From the NCBI RefSeq assembly GCF_022827545.1, contig NZ_CP094669.1:3562001-3626000 (forward strand): a DNA stretch of 64,000 nucleotides, given 5' to 3'. Positions 34,811 through 42,841 of this stretch are shown here, in pieces. The DNA comes from Hymenobacter tibetensis (GTDB lineage Bacteria; Bacteroidota; Bacteroidia; Cytophagales; Hymenobacteraceae). The translations under genes were made by a program, and so were the position numbers. Under the pieces are notes generated by a model. The model was not told the origin of the DNA. It saw nothing but the letters and a program-made list of their open reading frames with translations, and searched no databases. How positions within the stretch are numbered: the first letter of the stretch is position 1; each line of letters opens with the position of its first letter.

Positions 34811-35902
34811 TCAAGTAATCTTGAACACAAACGCGGAGGCTGTCATGCTTGTGCCGCCTTGGGAAGCTCCAAACAGGTACTCGGGCTTGCCGTTGCGCAT
34901 AAGCAGCTGCGGGCGTTCCAGCCGACCGTAGCGTTTCAGATTTTTGGGCGCGGGTGGCTCCTGCACCCCGTACGCGCGCAACGGCAAGAAGGCTACCTTC
35001 GGAAACGTCCACTCCTTGCCGTCCTTGGACTCCAGATACAGTCCCACTTCGTGGTTATAGACGCCCATGTCGCGGGCCAGCATTTTGAAGCGGTTGTCTT
35101 CGCGCCACACAAAAGCATCCTCGAACTGCTTGTTGTTGCCTTGTTTCGAGAAGTCGATAACTGGGTTGCCGGCGTATTTCACGTACGGGCCTTCCAGTTG
35201 CTCGGCCACCGCCAACCCATACTTCCGGTTGCCCCGGATGGTGGGGTCGGTGGCCGTGAGGTAGTCCTGCGTGTTCCACGACTTGTAGTACAGCCAATAT
35301 TGGCCGTTGGGGTGCTTGATGAAGGCCGGGTTGGTGGTGCAATGGTCGTCCCAGGCGCCGGCGTCACCGGCTTCGAGCAGGGGCTGGTCGGGGCGCTGCC
35401 AAGGGCCGTTCAGCGAGTCGGCGGTGGCCAGGCCGATGCGCTTGGTGTCGGTTTTGCCGTTGGAGTTGCCCATGTAGAACAGGCAGTACTTGCCGTCCAC
35501 GAACTGAATGCTGGGGTTGTGGCAGGTGGTGGCATCCCAGTAGCCCGGCCCGCGCGGCGCCAGCACCGTTTCCAGATACTGGAACGGACCAGCAGGCGAA
35601 TCAGCCACGGCGTGGGCAATTTCCGAGCTGTTGAGCCAGCCGCCCATGCCTTTGGCCTTAGGCCAGCGCGAGAAAAACACGTGCACTTTGCCGTCAAGCC
35701 CATATAGGGGTGAGTTGCACCATACGTACCACTCAGGCAGTTCCAGCGCCCGCCCCACGGGCTTGAGGTGCTTGCTGAACTTGGACAGGCTGTTTTTCGG
35801 CAAATCCAGGAATTTGTCTGCCCCAAACCCCTTGGCGGCACCTAGTGCCTGCGCAAAAGGTGCCAGCACCAGACCCGCTAGAAACGCTCTTCGAGTTGGC
35901 AT
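34811..35902 (-). CDS. Five-bladed beta-propeller glycoside hydrolase-like protein with Tat-type signal
   Basis: A 363-aa protein. The N-terminus (MPTRRAFLAGLVLAPFAQALGA) has a twin-arginine motif (Arg4-Arg5) followed by a hydrophobic run, suggesting Tat export of a folded protein. Repeats such as VWCNSPLYGLDGKVHVFFSRW, TTCHNPSIQFVDGKYCLFYMG and DHCTTNPAFIKHPNGQYWLYY fit a GH43/GH32/GH117-like five-bladed propeller. Candidate acidic residues lie in AGAWDDHCTTNP and QFEDAFVWRED. The family is not settled. The start codon directly abuts the stop of the PL22 gene, so the two are translationally linked, and its substrate is presumably a product or side chain of the same pectin. Confidence 0.75.
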   Translation of the reverse strand: MPTRRAFLAGLVLAPFAQALGAAKGFGADKFLDLPKNSLSKFSKHLKPVGRALELPEWYVWCNSPLYGLDGKVHVFFSRWPKAKGMGGWLNSSEIAHAVADSPAGPFQYLETVLAPRGPGYWDATTCHNPSIQFVDGKYCLFYMGNSNGKTDTKRIGLATADSLNGPWQRPDQPLLEAGDAGAWDDHCTTNPAFIKHPNGQYWLYYKSWNTQDYLTATDPTIRGNRKYGLAVAEQLEGPYVKYAGNPVIDFSKQGNNKQFEDAFVWREDNRFKMLARDMGVYNHEVGLYLESKDGKEWTFPKVAFLPLRAYGVQEPPAPKNLKRYGRLERPQLLMRNGKPEYLFGASQGGTSMTASAFVFKIT

Positions 35903-37129
35903 CTATAAGTTGGATTTGGCAATTTCTACGGCGTATATCTGGCTCTTGCCCTCGAAGTTGGCGCGGAAAATAACCCACTTCTCGTCCGGCGAAAAATGCA
36001 CATTGGGCTCTAGCGCGTAGTCATGCTGCTTCATGTTTACTAGCTTCTCCGACGTGAACTTCACCCCCTGCGGCCGTAGCAAATAGATCCACTTGCCATC
36101 GGGAGCTTTCGCCACCGCAGTTTCGTTGCCCCCGTCGCCGGCAAACAGCAGTTGGCTGGGAGAAACCGTGTAGTGCACAGACCACTCGTTGCGCTCCAAC
36201 TGGCACTTTCTCTCGTAGCCGTTTTTCAAGTCAGTGCCCGACACAAAGAAGGTTTCGCCACGCGGAAGCTGCTGGTCGTACCAGATGGTCTTGCCGTCGG
36301 GGCTGAAGAACTCGTGCCCAACGATTTCCATGTCCATGGTGCGCTTGTGCACCAGCTTCACGTCTTTGCTCTGGATATCGATGGTCCAGATGCGGTCCAC
36401 TTTGTGCCAGGGGCCTTCGTGGCAAAACATGAGCAGCTTCGGATCGGTGGGCGAAAACTGCACGTGGTTCAGCCAGGCCTTGTCGGTGAACAGCTTGTTG
36501 ATGGTGCCGTCCTGCACGTTCACCGTGAACAGTGTGCGCGGCAGCTTGGCTTCGTAGATGCGGTTGAAATAGTCACTTTTAGCCGGATACTTCTTGGAGA
36601 TTTCCTTTTCCTCGTCTGTTGCCCACACCCCACCCAGCAGCGTTTCGTCGGCGTTGAGGGTGGTGATGGTGGCTTTGAAGTCAGCAGGGAACACGAAAAC
36701 CAGGCGGGTCTTTTTGGTGTCCACGTGGGTGGCGTACACACTGTCGCCGGTTTGGTAAAACACCTCCCGGCGCTTGGGTGCCACTATTTCGCCGCTCACC
36801 GACGCAAATGCCCTGGTGAGGGGCTGGCTCTGCCGGGTTTTTAAACTCACGACGTAGAGTTGCTTGCCTTCGGGGCTTTTGTGGTAGTACACCATTTTGT
36901 CGCCGTCGCGGCCGTTCTTCTTCAGGAAGGGGTTGTTGTGAAAGTAGAAGCTCTCGTTTTCGCCGCTCAACCCGCTCAGCCGCACAATGCGGTGGCCCGT
37001 GGACTCATCAATCCATTCGGCCGCGGCCATGGGTTTCTGCGCGCCGGTAGCTAGCCTTTGCTGCGCCTGGGCACGCCCGCCAAGGTGCAACAAACCGCTG
37101 AGCAAGAGGAAGGACAAGGTTTTTTTCAT
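35903..37129 (-). CDS. ogl: PL22 oligogalacturonate lyase
   Basis: A 408-aa beta-propeller lyase with an N-terminal signal peptide (MKKTLSFLLLSGLLHLGGRAQA). PL22 enzymes cleave unsaturated and saturated digalacturonate by beta-elimination to 4-deoxy-5-keto-uronate, with Mn2+ held by histidines. Family signatures seen are GHRIVRLSGLSGENESFYFH, LNHVQFSPTDPKLLMFCHEGPWHKVDRIW (given in parts: His222, His237, His242), EIVGHEFFSPDGKTIWYD (His272) and NEWSVHY (His319). Many PL22 enzymes are cytoplasmic, so the clear export signal is notable and implies periplasmic action. It follows the deacetylase remnant by 22 nt and abuts the propeller hydrolase gene. Confidence 0.92.
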   Translation of the reverse strand: MKKTLSFLLLSGLLHLGGRAQAQQRLATGAQKPMAAAEWIDESTGHRIVRLSGLSGENESFYFHNNPFLKKNGRDGDKMVYYHKSPEGKQLYVVSLKTRQSQPLTRAFASVSGEIVAPKRREVFYQTGDSVYATHVDTKKTRLVFVFPADFKATITTLNADETLLGGVWATDEEKEISKKYPAKSDYFNRIYEAKLPRTLFTVNVQDGTINKLFTDKAWLNHVQFSPTDPKLLMFCHEGPWHKVDRIWTIDIQSKDVKLVHKRTMDMEIVGHEFFSPDGKTIWYDQQLPRGETFFVSGTDLKNGYERKCQLERNEWSVHYTVSPSQLLFAGDGGNETAVAKAPDGKWIYLLRPQGVKFTSEKLVNMKQHDYALEPNVHFSPDEKWVIFRANFEGKSQIYAVEIAKSNL

Positions 37130-37151
37130 TGGATGGGCAGAAAGTAGGGGG

Positions 37152-37894
37152 TTATTTCAGCTGTTGGTAAGTGGGTTGGAGGAGGCGTATGGCTTCCGGC
37201 ACATTTACGTACTGGGCCAAGTCGCGCAGCGCAACCACTTGGTAGTGGTTGTCGTGTAAATATTTCAAATATTCTTCGAAAAGAGCCAACGGCGTCGTCA
37301 CCCAACTGTGCGCGTAGTCCGGAACACCGTGTACGGTAAGCACCACCACATTGCCTCCACGGGCCTGCTGCACCACCTCTTTGATGTCGAGCTTGTCGGC
37401 GCTGGCGGTGCTGTAGCTGGGTGATAGCCTTGCGCCTGTAGCACCGCCAGCGCCGTGGGGTGCGTATCGTAGCCGGGATAGGCGAAGGTGGTAGGGCGCG
37501 CAATGCGGTAGGTGGCGCACCGTTTTTCTATTGAGTCCAGCTCTGCTGTGAGTTGCGGCGGGGTTAGCTTGTTTACGTGCCGGTGCGTGAGGGTGTGGCT
37601 AGCTACTTCAAACCCGGCTTGGTGCAGCCCTTGGATCTGCGCCCAGCTCATGTACTTGGTTTTGTCGGCGAAGTCAGGCGGAAACTCGCACACGAAGAAT
37701 GTGCCGCCAAACCCGTACTTCTTCAGCAGCGGCGCTACCACCGTGGCGTGACTAACGGCGCCATCATCAAAGGTGAGCACCACCAGCTTGTCGGGAATGG
37801 GCTGCCGGAGCACCTGCGCGGTGGCGCTTGGGGTGGCCGCGCTGCCCCACAAAGCAAGCAATACAATGGCGTAACGAGCGAGATAATGCAGCAT
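37152..37894 (-). pseudogene. Polysaccharide deacetylase, frameshifted (possible internal deletion)
   Basis: From ATG 37894, a signal-peptide-like start leads to the NodB-type deacetylase motifs KLVVLTFDDGAVSHATVV (metal-binding Asp pair), EVASHTLTHRHVN and TFAYPGYD. At about 37421-37426, just after AVLQAQGY, the reading frame changes: the matching continuation PSYSTASADKLDIKEVVQQA and VVVLTVHGVPDYAHSWVTTP runs in another frame to a stop at 37152. In relatives, a loop of about 20 residues normally joins these two parts, so a small deletion with frame loss is likely. All catalytic motifs survive, split over two frames. It is the first gene of the deacetylase-PL22-propeller unit and carries a PUL-type promoter. 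A sequencing error is the alternative. Confidence 0.75.
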
Positions 37895-37924
37895 GGGCAC
37901 TGGAATGGCAGGTGGAAGGTATAT

Positions 37925-37969
37925 CTAAGAAAGTCTTAGGATAGCTCCCGACCTTCCTGTACTCTTTGG
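37925..37969 (-). promoter_or_regulatory. PUL-type promoter of the deacetylase-PL22 unit
   Basis: On the minus strand, GTACAGGAA (37954-37962) lies exactly 21 nt before TTTCTTAG (37925-37932). Upstream the box reads CCAAAGAGTACAGGAA, close to the GH105 box (CGGAAGAGTACAGGAG). It lies about 60 nt from the start codon. Confidence 0.5.
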
Positions 37970-38153
37970 TGCGGCTAGGGTCTTGCTAACGACTTCAGCC
38001 ACCAGAGGCCGCCCTACCTGATTGCAGGCTTGCCGAAATGGTGCTGCGTATGGCGTATAGCAACGTGCCATCCCGCTCCTTGGTATTACTTACATTACGG
38101 CTCAGCTACCGCCTTAATTTGTTTCCTTTCAAACAATGACGGTATTATAACAG

Positions 38154-38192
38154 TAGAACTCAGTTCTATTCAATAAAGGCGTGTACCTTTTG
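38154..38192 (+). promoter_or_regulatory. Palindrome and -7-like element upstream of gnd
   Basis: TAGAACTCAGTTCTA (38154-38168) is a perfect 15-base palindrome with a central C. TACCTTTTG, a -7-like element with one extra T, follows at 38184-38192, about 73 nt before the gnd start. The palindrome sits where a repressor or activator could contact polymerase. The rest of the 37895-38264 gap holds the deacetylase promoter and nothing else I recognise. Confidence 0.5.
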
Positions 38193-38264
38193 GCACTCCT
38201 GACTCTTACTTCTGCTTCCAACACCCGTCGGGCCCTACCCGACCATTAAAACCCAGTGATTACA

Positions 38265-39764
38265 ATGAGCGCAACGCCAACCAACTATTCGTTCGGCATG
38301 ATTGGCCTCGGAACGATGGGCCGCAACCTCCTCCTTAACCTTGCTGACCACGATTTTGCGGTAGCCGGCTACGACAAAGACGTCAGCAAGGTGCAACTGC
38401 TGGCCGAGGAAGGTGAAGGGTTGCCTGTGCAGGGCTTTTCCACCCTCCCCGAGTTTATTCAGAGCCTGCAAACGCCCCGCTCCATTATGATGCTGGTGCC
38501 CGCCGGCAAAATCGTGGACAGCGTTATCGACGAGTTGCGGCCCCTGCTCAGCCAGGGCGACATCATCATCGACGGCGGCAACTCCCACTTCACCGATACC
38601 GAGCGGCGCGACAAGGCGCTGGAAGCCGAGGGGCTGCACTTCTTCGGCATGGGTATTTCAGGCGGGGAAGAAGGTGCTCGCTTCGGCCCGAGCATGATGC
38701 CCGGCGGCGACAAGCAGGCCTACGAAACTATGCGGCCCATGCTGGAAGCCGTAGCCGCTAAAGTAGACGGGGCTCCCTGCGTAACCTACATCGGGCCGGG
38801 AGCAGCGGGTCACTTCGTGAAGATGGTGCACAACGGCATCGAGTACGGCTTGATGCAGTTGATTGCCGAAACTTATGAAGTCCTGAAAAAAGGCCTCAAG
38901 CTCGATAATGAGGCTATTGGGCAGGTGTTTGCCAAGTGGAACGAGGGCCGGCTGCAATCCTTCCTGCTCGATATCACCAAGGACATCTTCAAGTACATCG
39001 CGCCCGACACCGACCACCTGCTCCTCGACGATATCAAAGACGAGGCCCGCTCGAAAGGCACTGGCAAATGGACTTCCCAGATTGCCATGGACCTCACCGC
39101 CCCGATTCCTACTATTGATACGGCCGTGTCCATGCGTGACGCTTCGCGCTTCAAGGGGCTGCGGGAGCAACTGGCCGGCTTATACAGCCAAAACGACGAG
39201 GCCACTTTGAACGTGAACCAAGACGAGTTTCTGGCCAATTTGGAGCAGGCATTCTACTTCAGCATGATGCTCAGCTATGCGCAGGGCATGCACATGCTGG
39301 CGAAGGCTTCGGAAGAGTATGGCTACGAGCTACAGTTGGCTGAAATTGCCAAAATCTGGCGCGGCGGCTGCATCATCCGGTCCAGCTTCCTGAACGACAT
39401 CTTCAACGCGTACCAAAGCACGCCCGACCTCGCGCACCTGCTCCTCGACCAGCAAGTACAGCGTTTGGTGCAGGAAGTGGTACCGGGCGCGCGTGCCGTG
39501 GTGGGTGCGGCTGTAGCCGCTGGTATTGCGGTGCCCGGCTACGCGTCGGCGCTTGGCTACTTCGATAGTTTCCGCAGCGCCCGGATGCCTTCCAACCTCA
39601 TTCAGGCTCAGCGCGACTATTTCGGAGCGCACACCTACGAGCTGATTGGGCACGAGGGCGTGTTCCACACCCAGTGGACGCCGAAGATGGAAAAGCCGGA
39701 AAACAAGCAGGATGCGCAGGTGGAAGAAAACCAAGGAGAGCAGCCAGTAACTCCAAACAAATAA
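38265..39764 (+). CDS. gnd: 6-phosphogluconate dehydrogenase, decarboxylating
   Basis: 499 aa from ATG 38265 (MSATPTNYSFGMIGLG); a GTG three codons upstream is the alternative. It oxidises 6-phosphogluconate to ribulose 5-phosphate with CO2 release and NADPH or NADH formation. The landmarks are the N-terminal dinucleotide fold (GMIGLGTMGRNLLLN), GGNSHFTDTERRDKALEA, the substrate-site GISGGEEGARFGPSMMPGG and KMVHNGIEYGLMQLI with the catalytic Lys, then the all-helical C-terminal dimerisation domain. The last 30 residues are polar and disordered-looking (KPENKQDAQVEENQGEQP). It begins a cluster of oxidative pentose-phosphate genes. Very secure. Confidence 0.98.
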   Translation: MSATPTNYSFGMIGLGTMGRNLLLNLADHDFAVAGYDKDVSKVQLLAEEGEGLPVQGFSTLPEFIQSLQTPRSIMMLVPAGKIVDSVIDELRPLLSQGDIIIDGGNSHFTDTERRDKALEAEGLHFFGMGISGGEEGARFGPSMMPGGDKQAYETMRPMLEAVAAKVDGAPCVTYIGPGAAGHFVKMVHNGIEYGLMQLIAETYEVLKKGLKLDNEAIGQVFAKWNEGRLQSFLLDITKDIFKYIAPDTDHLLLDDIKDEARSKGTGKWTSQIAMDLTAPIPTIDTAVSMRDASRFKGLREQLAGLYSQNDEATLNVNQDEFLANLEQAFYFSMMLSYAQGMHMLAKASEEYGYELQLAEIAKIWRGGCIIRSSFLNDIFNAYQSTPDLAHLLLDQQVQRLVQEVVPGARAVVGAAVAAGIAVPGYASALGYFDSFRSARMPSNLIQAQRDYFGAHTYELIGHEGVFHTQWTPKMEKPENKQDAQVEENQGEQPVTPNK

Positions 39765-39781
39765 GACGGAATGCAGGACCA

Positions 39782-39815
39782 GGAAAGAAGAAGCATGCAA
39801 CGTGCTCTTCTTTCC
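39782..39815 (+). terminator. Weak hairpin after gnd
   Basis: GGAAAGAAGA-AGCA (from 39782) pairs with TGCTCTTCTTTCC (39803-39815) with one bulged base. There is no strong T-run beyond TTTCC, so termination may be partial. Confidence 0.45.
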
Positions 39816-39858
39816 GCCGTCGGCCGGGAGCTAAAGCCAGTGCACTTCTTGCTAAGTT

Positions 39859-40323
39859 ATGACGCCAATTGATGTCGGGAACCTGTTCGATGACGCGCTG
39901 AATACTTTCAAAGCGTTCGACAACTTGACCCCTGAGAACAGTGGTCAGGGACAGGAACAGTTTCCGACCAGCGTCTGGCAGATTCTAAACCACTTACTCA
40001 AGTGGCAAGCCGGCCAGCTACATGCGCTGCGCGGCAACACTGCTGAACACCCTTTCAGTGAAGCAACTACCTGGCTTAGCCAGCGGGCTCCATCAAGCGA
40101 AGCGGTGCTGCAGGAGGCCGTTGCGCAATTCCATGGGCAGCTTGCAGCGTTTCAAACCGAGCTACATTATATGGCCGCTACCGAGGAAGCAGACCGCAAA
40201 CTGAAGATCCTTCAAGAGGTGGTCCTACACTTAGCTTTTCATGTGGGGGAAGTGGTCTTGATTAGAAGAGTGCAAGGCAGCTACCCGCTGCCCGACCAAA
40301 TGCAGGACTTCCTCGCCTCTTGA
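39859..40323 (+). CDS. DinB-like four-helix protein
   Basis: 154 aa, all-helical by pattern. It fits the DinB/YfiT-like superfamily: three histidines, His45 in VWQILNHLLKWQ and His124 and His128 in EVVLHLAFHVGEVV, match the usual metal triad. Superfamily members include thiol-dependent transferases and damage-inducible proteins, but most are of unknown function, and I propose none. There is no signal peptide. It lies between gnd and zwf without belonging to the pathway, about 95 nt after gnd and 197 nt before zwf. Confidence 0.75.
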   Translation: MTPIDVGNLFDDALNTFKAFDNLTPENSGQGQEQFPTSVWQILNHLLKWQAGQLHALRGNTAEHPFSEATTWLSQRAPSSEAVLQEAVAQFHGQLAAFQTELHYMAATEEADRKLKILQEVVLHLAFHVGEVVLIRRVQGSYPLPDQMQDFLAS

Positions 40324-40519
40324 AGCGTAGCTACTTCCTTTGCACGCCTCCGTAGCTCCGGCTACACTAGCAGTGCCCGTCTTTTCCTGCAAGCTCCCAC
40401 CCTACTGCCCCAACCCTCATTTTCAATTTAGTTTTCAACGTGCTTCATTCTGGATTTTCGAGGAGATACTCAGTACTAGTTCTCCACTCCATCCGTCACT
40501 CTCCAAGCAAGCAGCAGGC

Positions 40520-42037
40520 ATGAATAGCAACGAAAAAATACAGCCAACCATCTTTGTCATTTTCGGTGGCACCGGCGACTTGAACGCGCGCAAGCTGGCG
40601 CCTGCGCTTTATAACCTGTACCTGGAAGGCTGGCTGCCCAAGCAGTTCTCGATTATTGGTACGGGCCGCACCAAGCTGAAAGACGAAGAGTTTCGCGCCA
40701 ACCTACTCAAGGACATCAACCAGTTTTCGCGCAGCGGCAAAGCCAAGCCCGAGCAATGGGAAGTCTTCTCGCAGAACCTGTTCTATCAGGCGTCTGACTT
40801 AAACGATGCCGAAACTTACAAGGAGTTTGGCGTTCGGATTCAGCAGCACGAAGCCGATTGGCACGTGCGGGCCAACGTTATCTACTACCTGGCCGTAGCG
40901 CCCAACTTCTTCCCCATCATTGCCGAAAACCTGGCCAAAAGCAAGCTCACCAAGGATGCGGAACGTACCCGCATTGTGATTGAGAAGCCGTTTGGCCACG
41001 ATTTGGAATCGGCGAAGTCGTTGAACCAGCTGCTGACGCGTATTTTCAACGAGCGGCAGATTTACCGCATCGACCATTACCTGGGCAAGGAAACCGTGCA
41101 GAACATCATGGCGTTCCGGTTTGCCAACTCGATTCTGGAGCCCGTCTGGAACCGCAACCACATCGACCACGTGCAGATTTCGGTGACCGAGCAGCTCGGG
41201 GCCGGCGAGCGGGCCGGCTACTACGACGGCTCGGGCGCCCTGCGCGACATGATTCAGAACCACCTGCTGCAGCTGCTGTGCATTGTGGCCATGGAGCCGC
41301 CCATCAGCTTCAATGCCGAGGAAGTACGCAACCGCAAAGTGGACGTACTGCGGGCGATGCGCCGCTTCTCACCCGAAGATGTGCGCCTCTCCACGGTGCG
41401 CGGGCAGTACGGCAGCGGCTGGATTGAGGGCAAGGAAGTGCCCGGCTACCGCGACGAGCTAGGCTCGGAATCCAACACCGAAACCTTTGCTGCCGTGAAG
41501 TTTTTCGTGGACAACTGGCGTTGGGAAGGCGTACCGTTCTACTTGCGCACCGGCAAGCGCATGCACCAGTCGGCGTCCGTTATTACCATCCAGTTCAAGG
41601 ACGTACCGCACTTTATGTTTCCGGCTTCTGCGGCCGACAACATCAGCCACAACCGCCTCATCATCAGCATTCAGCCTGAAATGAGCATCCGGCTGCAAGT
41701 GCAAGCCAAGCGCCCCGGCCTAGACATGGTGCTGAACACCGTAGACATGGTGTTTGACTACAAAGGCACGTACACCAACCAAGCGCCGGAAGCCTACGAA
41801 ACCTTGCTGCTCGACACCATGCTCGGCGACCAGACCCTGTTCATGCGCGGCGACCAAGTGGAGGAAGCCTGGGACTTGATTATGCCTATTCTGAACACCT
41901 GGCAGAACCGCAAAAGCCTCAACTTTCCCAACTACTCGGCCGATTCGTGGGGCCCGGAAACTGCCGAAGCCCTCATCGCGCGCGAAGGGTTTCACTGGTT
42001 CACGCTTCCCGTCAATCACAAGAAAAAACCAGCCTAA
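40520..42037 (+). CDS. zwf: Glucose-6-phosphate 1-dehydrogenase
   Basis: 505 aa from ATG 40520 (MNSNEKIQPTIFVIFGGTG), the family's usual length; an in-frame ATG 180 nt upstream would add an unlikely leader. It oxidises glucose 6-phosphate to 6-phosphoglucono-lactone with NADP+. Landmarks are FGGTGDLNARKLAPAL (coenzyme fold), IEKPFGHDLESAK, RIDHYLGKETVQNIMAFRF (substrate site with the catalytic His region) and FYLRTGKRM. The stop codon overlaps the pgl start by one base (TAATG), so zwf and pgl are translationally coupled. Very secure. Confidence 0.98.
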   Translation: MNSNEKIQPTIFVIFGGTGDLNARKLAPALYNLYLEGWLPKQFSIIGTGRTKLKDEEFRANLLKDINQFSRSGKAKPEQWEVFSQNLFYQASDLNDAETYKEFGVRIQQHEADWHVRANVIYYLAVAPNFFPIIAENLAKSKLTKDAERTRIVIEKPFGHDLESAKSLNQLLTRIFNERQIYRIDHYLGKETVQNIMAFRFANSILEPVWNRNHIDHVQISVTEQLGAGERAGYYDGSGALRDMIQNHLLQLLCIVAMEPPISFNAEEVRNRKVDVLRAMRRFSPEDVRLSTVRGQYGSGWIEGKEVPGYRDELGSESNTETFAAVKFFVDNWRWEGVPFYLRTGKRMHQSASVITIQFKDVPHFMFPASAADNISHNRLIISIQPEMSIRLQVQAKRPGLDMVLNTVDMVFDYKGTYTNQAPEAYETLLLDTMLGDQTLFMRGDQVEEAWDLIMPILNTWQNRKSLNFPNYSADSWGPETAEALIAREGFHWFTLPVNHKKKPA

Positions 42038-42768
42038 TGAAGCTTCATATTTCTCCGGTCACGTCGGTGGTGCTCCGCAGCTTAGCGGAGTACTTTGTGG
42101 TCACGGCCACGCAAGCCATTAGCACCCACGGGCGTTTTACGGTGGCGCTTTCAGGGGGCAGTTCGCCCAAGAAACTGTACGAGTTGCTGGCTTCCGCTGA
42201 CTTCAAAGACCAACTGGATTGGCAGAAAGTGTATTTCTTTTTCGGGGACGAGCGCAACGTACCGCACACCTCCCCGGATAGCAACTACCTGATGGCCAAA
42301 ACCGCTCTGTTTGATCCGCTGCACATCAACCCCGCCCAGGTTTTTGCGGTTGATACCAGCTTGCCCCCAACCGAAGCCGCCGCGCACTACACGACGGCTG
42401 TTAACCAGCACTTCGGCAACGAGCAGGCCCGCTTCGATTTGATTCTGCTGGGGCTCGGCGACAACTCACACACGGCTTCGCTGTTTCCATACACCACGGT
42501 GTTGGGCGCCAAGACCGCCGACGTGCAGGCAGTGTATGTGGAAGAGCTGAAGGCAGACCGGATTACGCTCACGGCGCCGTTGATCAACCAGGCTCGCGCT
42601 ATTGCGTTCCTGGTTTTCGGAGAAGACAAAGCCTTGGCCGTACGCCACATTCTGGAAGACCCTGAAAATATCGAGAACTTCCCGGCCCAGCTCGTTTCGC
42701 CTACCGATGGCGAACTGCATTGGTTTCTGGATGCCGCTGCTGCTTCCCGGCTAACGCAACAGGCATAG
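42037..42768 (+). CDS. pgl: 6-phosphogluconolactonase
   Basis: 243 aa of the DevB/Pgl type, which hydrolyses 6-phosphoglucono-lactone to 6-phosphogluconate. The start is the ATG at 42037 overlapping the zwf stop; a longer frame begins inside zwf. Family features are FTVALSGGSSPKKLYELL, KVYFFFGDERNVPHTSPDSNY, LLGLGDNSHTASLFP and ITLTAPLINQARAIAFLVFG. It is cytoplasmic. With zwf and gnd it completes the oxidative branch. A strong bidirectional terminator follows. Confidence 0.97.
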   Translation: MKLHISPVTSVVLRSLAEYFVVTATQAISTHGRFTVALSGGSSPKKLYELLASADFKDQLDWQKVYFFFGDERNVPHTSPDSNYLMAKTALFDPLHINPAQVFAVDTSLPPTEAAAHYTTAVNQHFGNEQARFDLILLGLGDNSHTASLFPYTTVLGAKTADVQAVYVEELKADRITLTAPLINQARAIAFLVFGEDKALAVRHILEDPENIENFPAQLVSPTDGELHWFLDAAAASRLTQQA

Positions 42769-42783
42769 GTAGCTACTCGTTAG

Positions 42784-42829
42784 CAAGCAAAAAGGACCGT
42801 CAGGCTACGCTGACGGTCCTTTTTGCTTG
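42784..42829. terminator. Perfect bidirectional terminator between pgl and rpiA
   Basis: A perfect 20-bp stem (42784-42803 with 42810-42829) around the loop GCTACG. A-rich and T-rich ends (GCAAAAAGGACC / GGTCCTTTTTGC) make it work on both strands between convergent genes. Confidence 0.92.
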
Positions 42830-42841
42830 TATGTAAAATCA

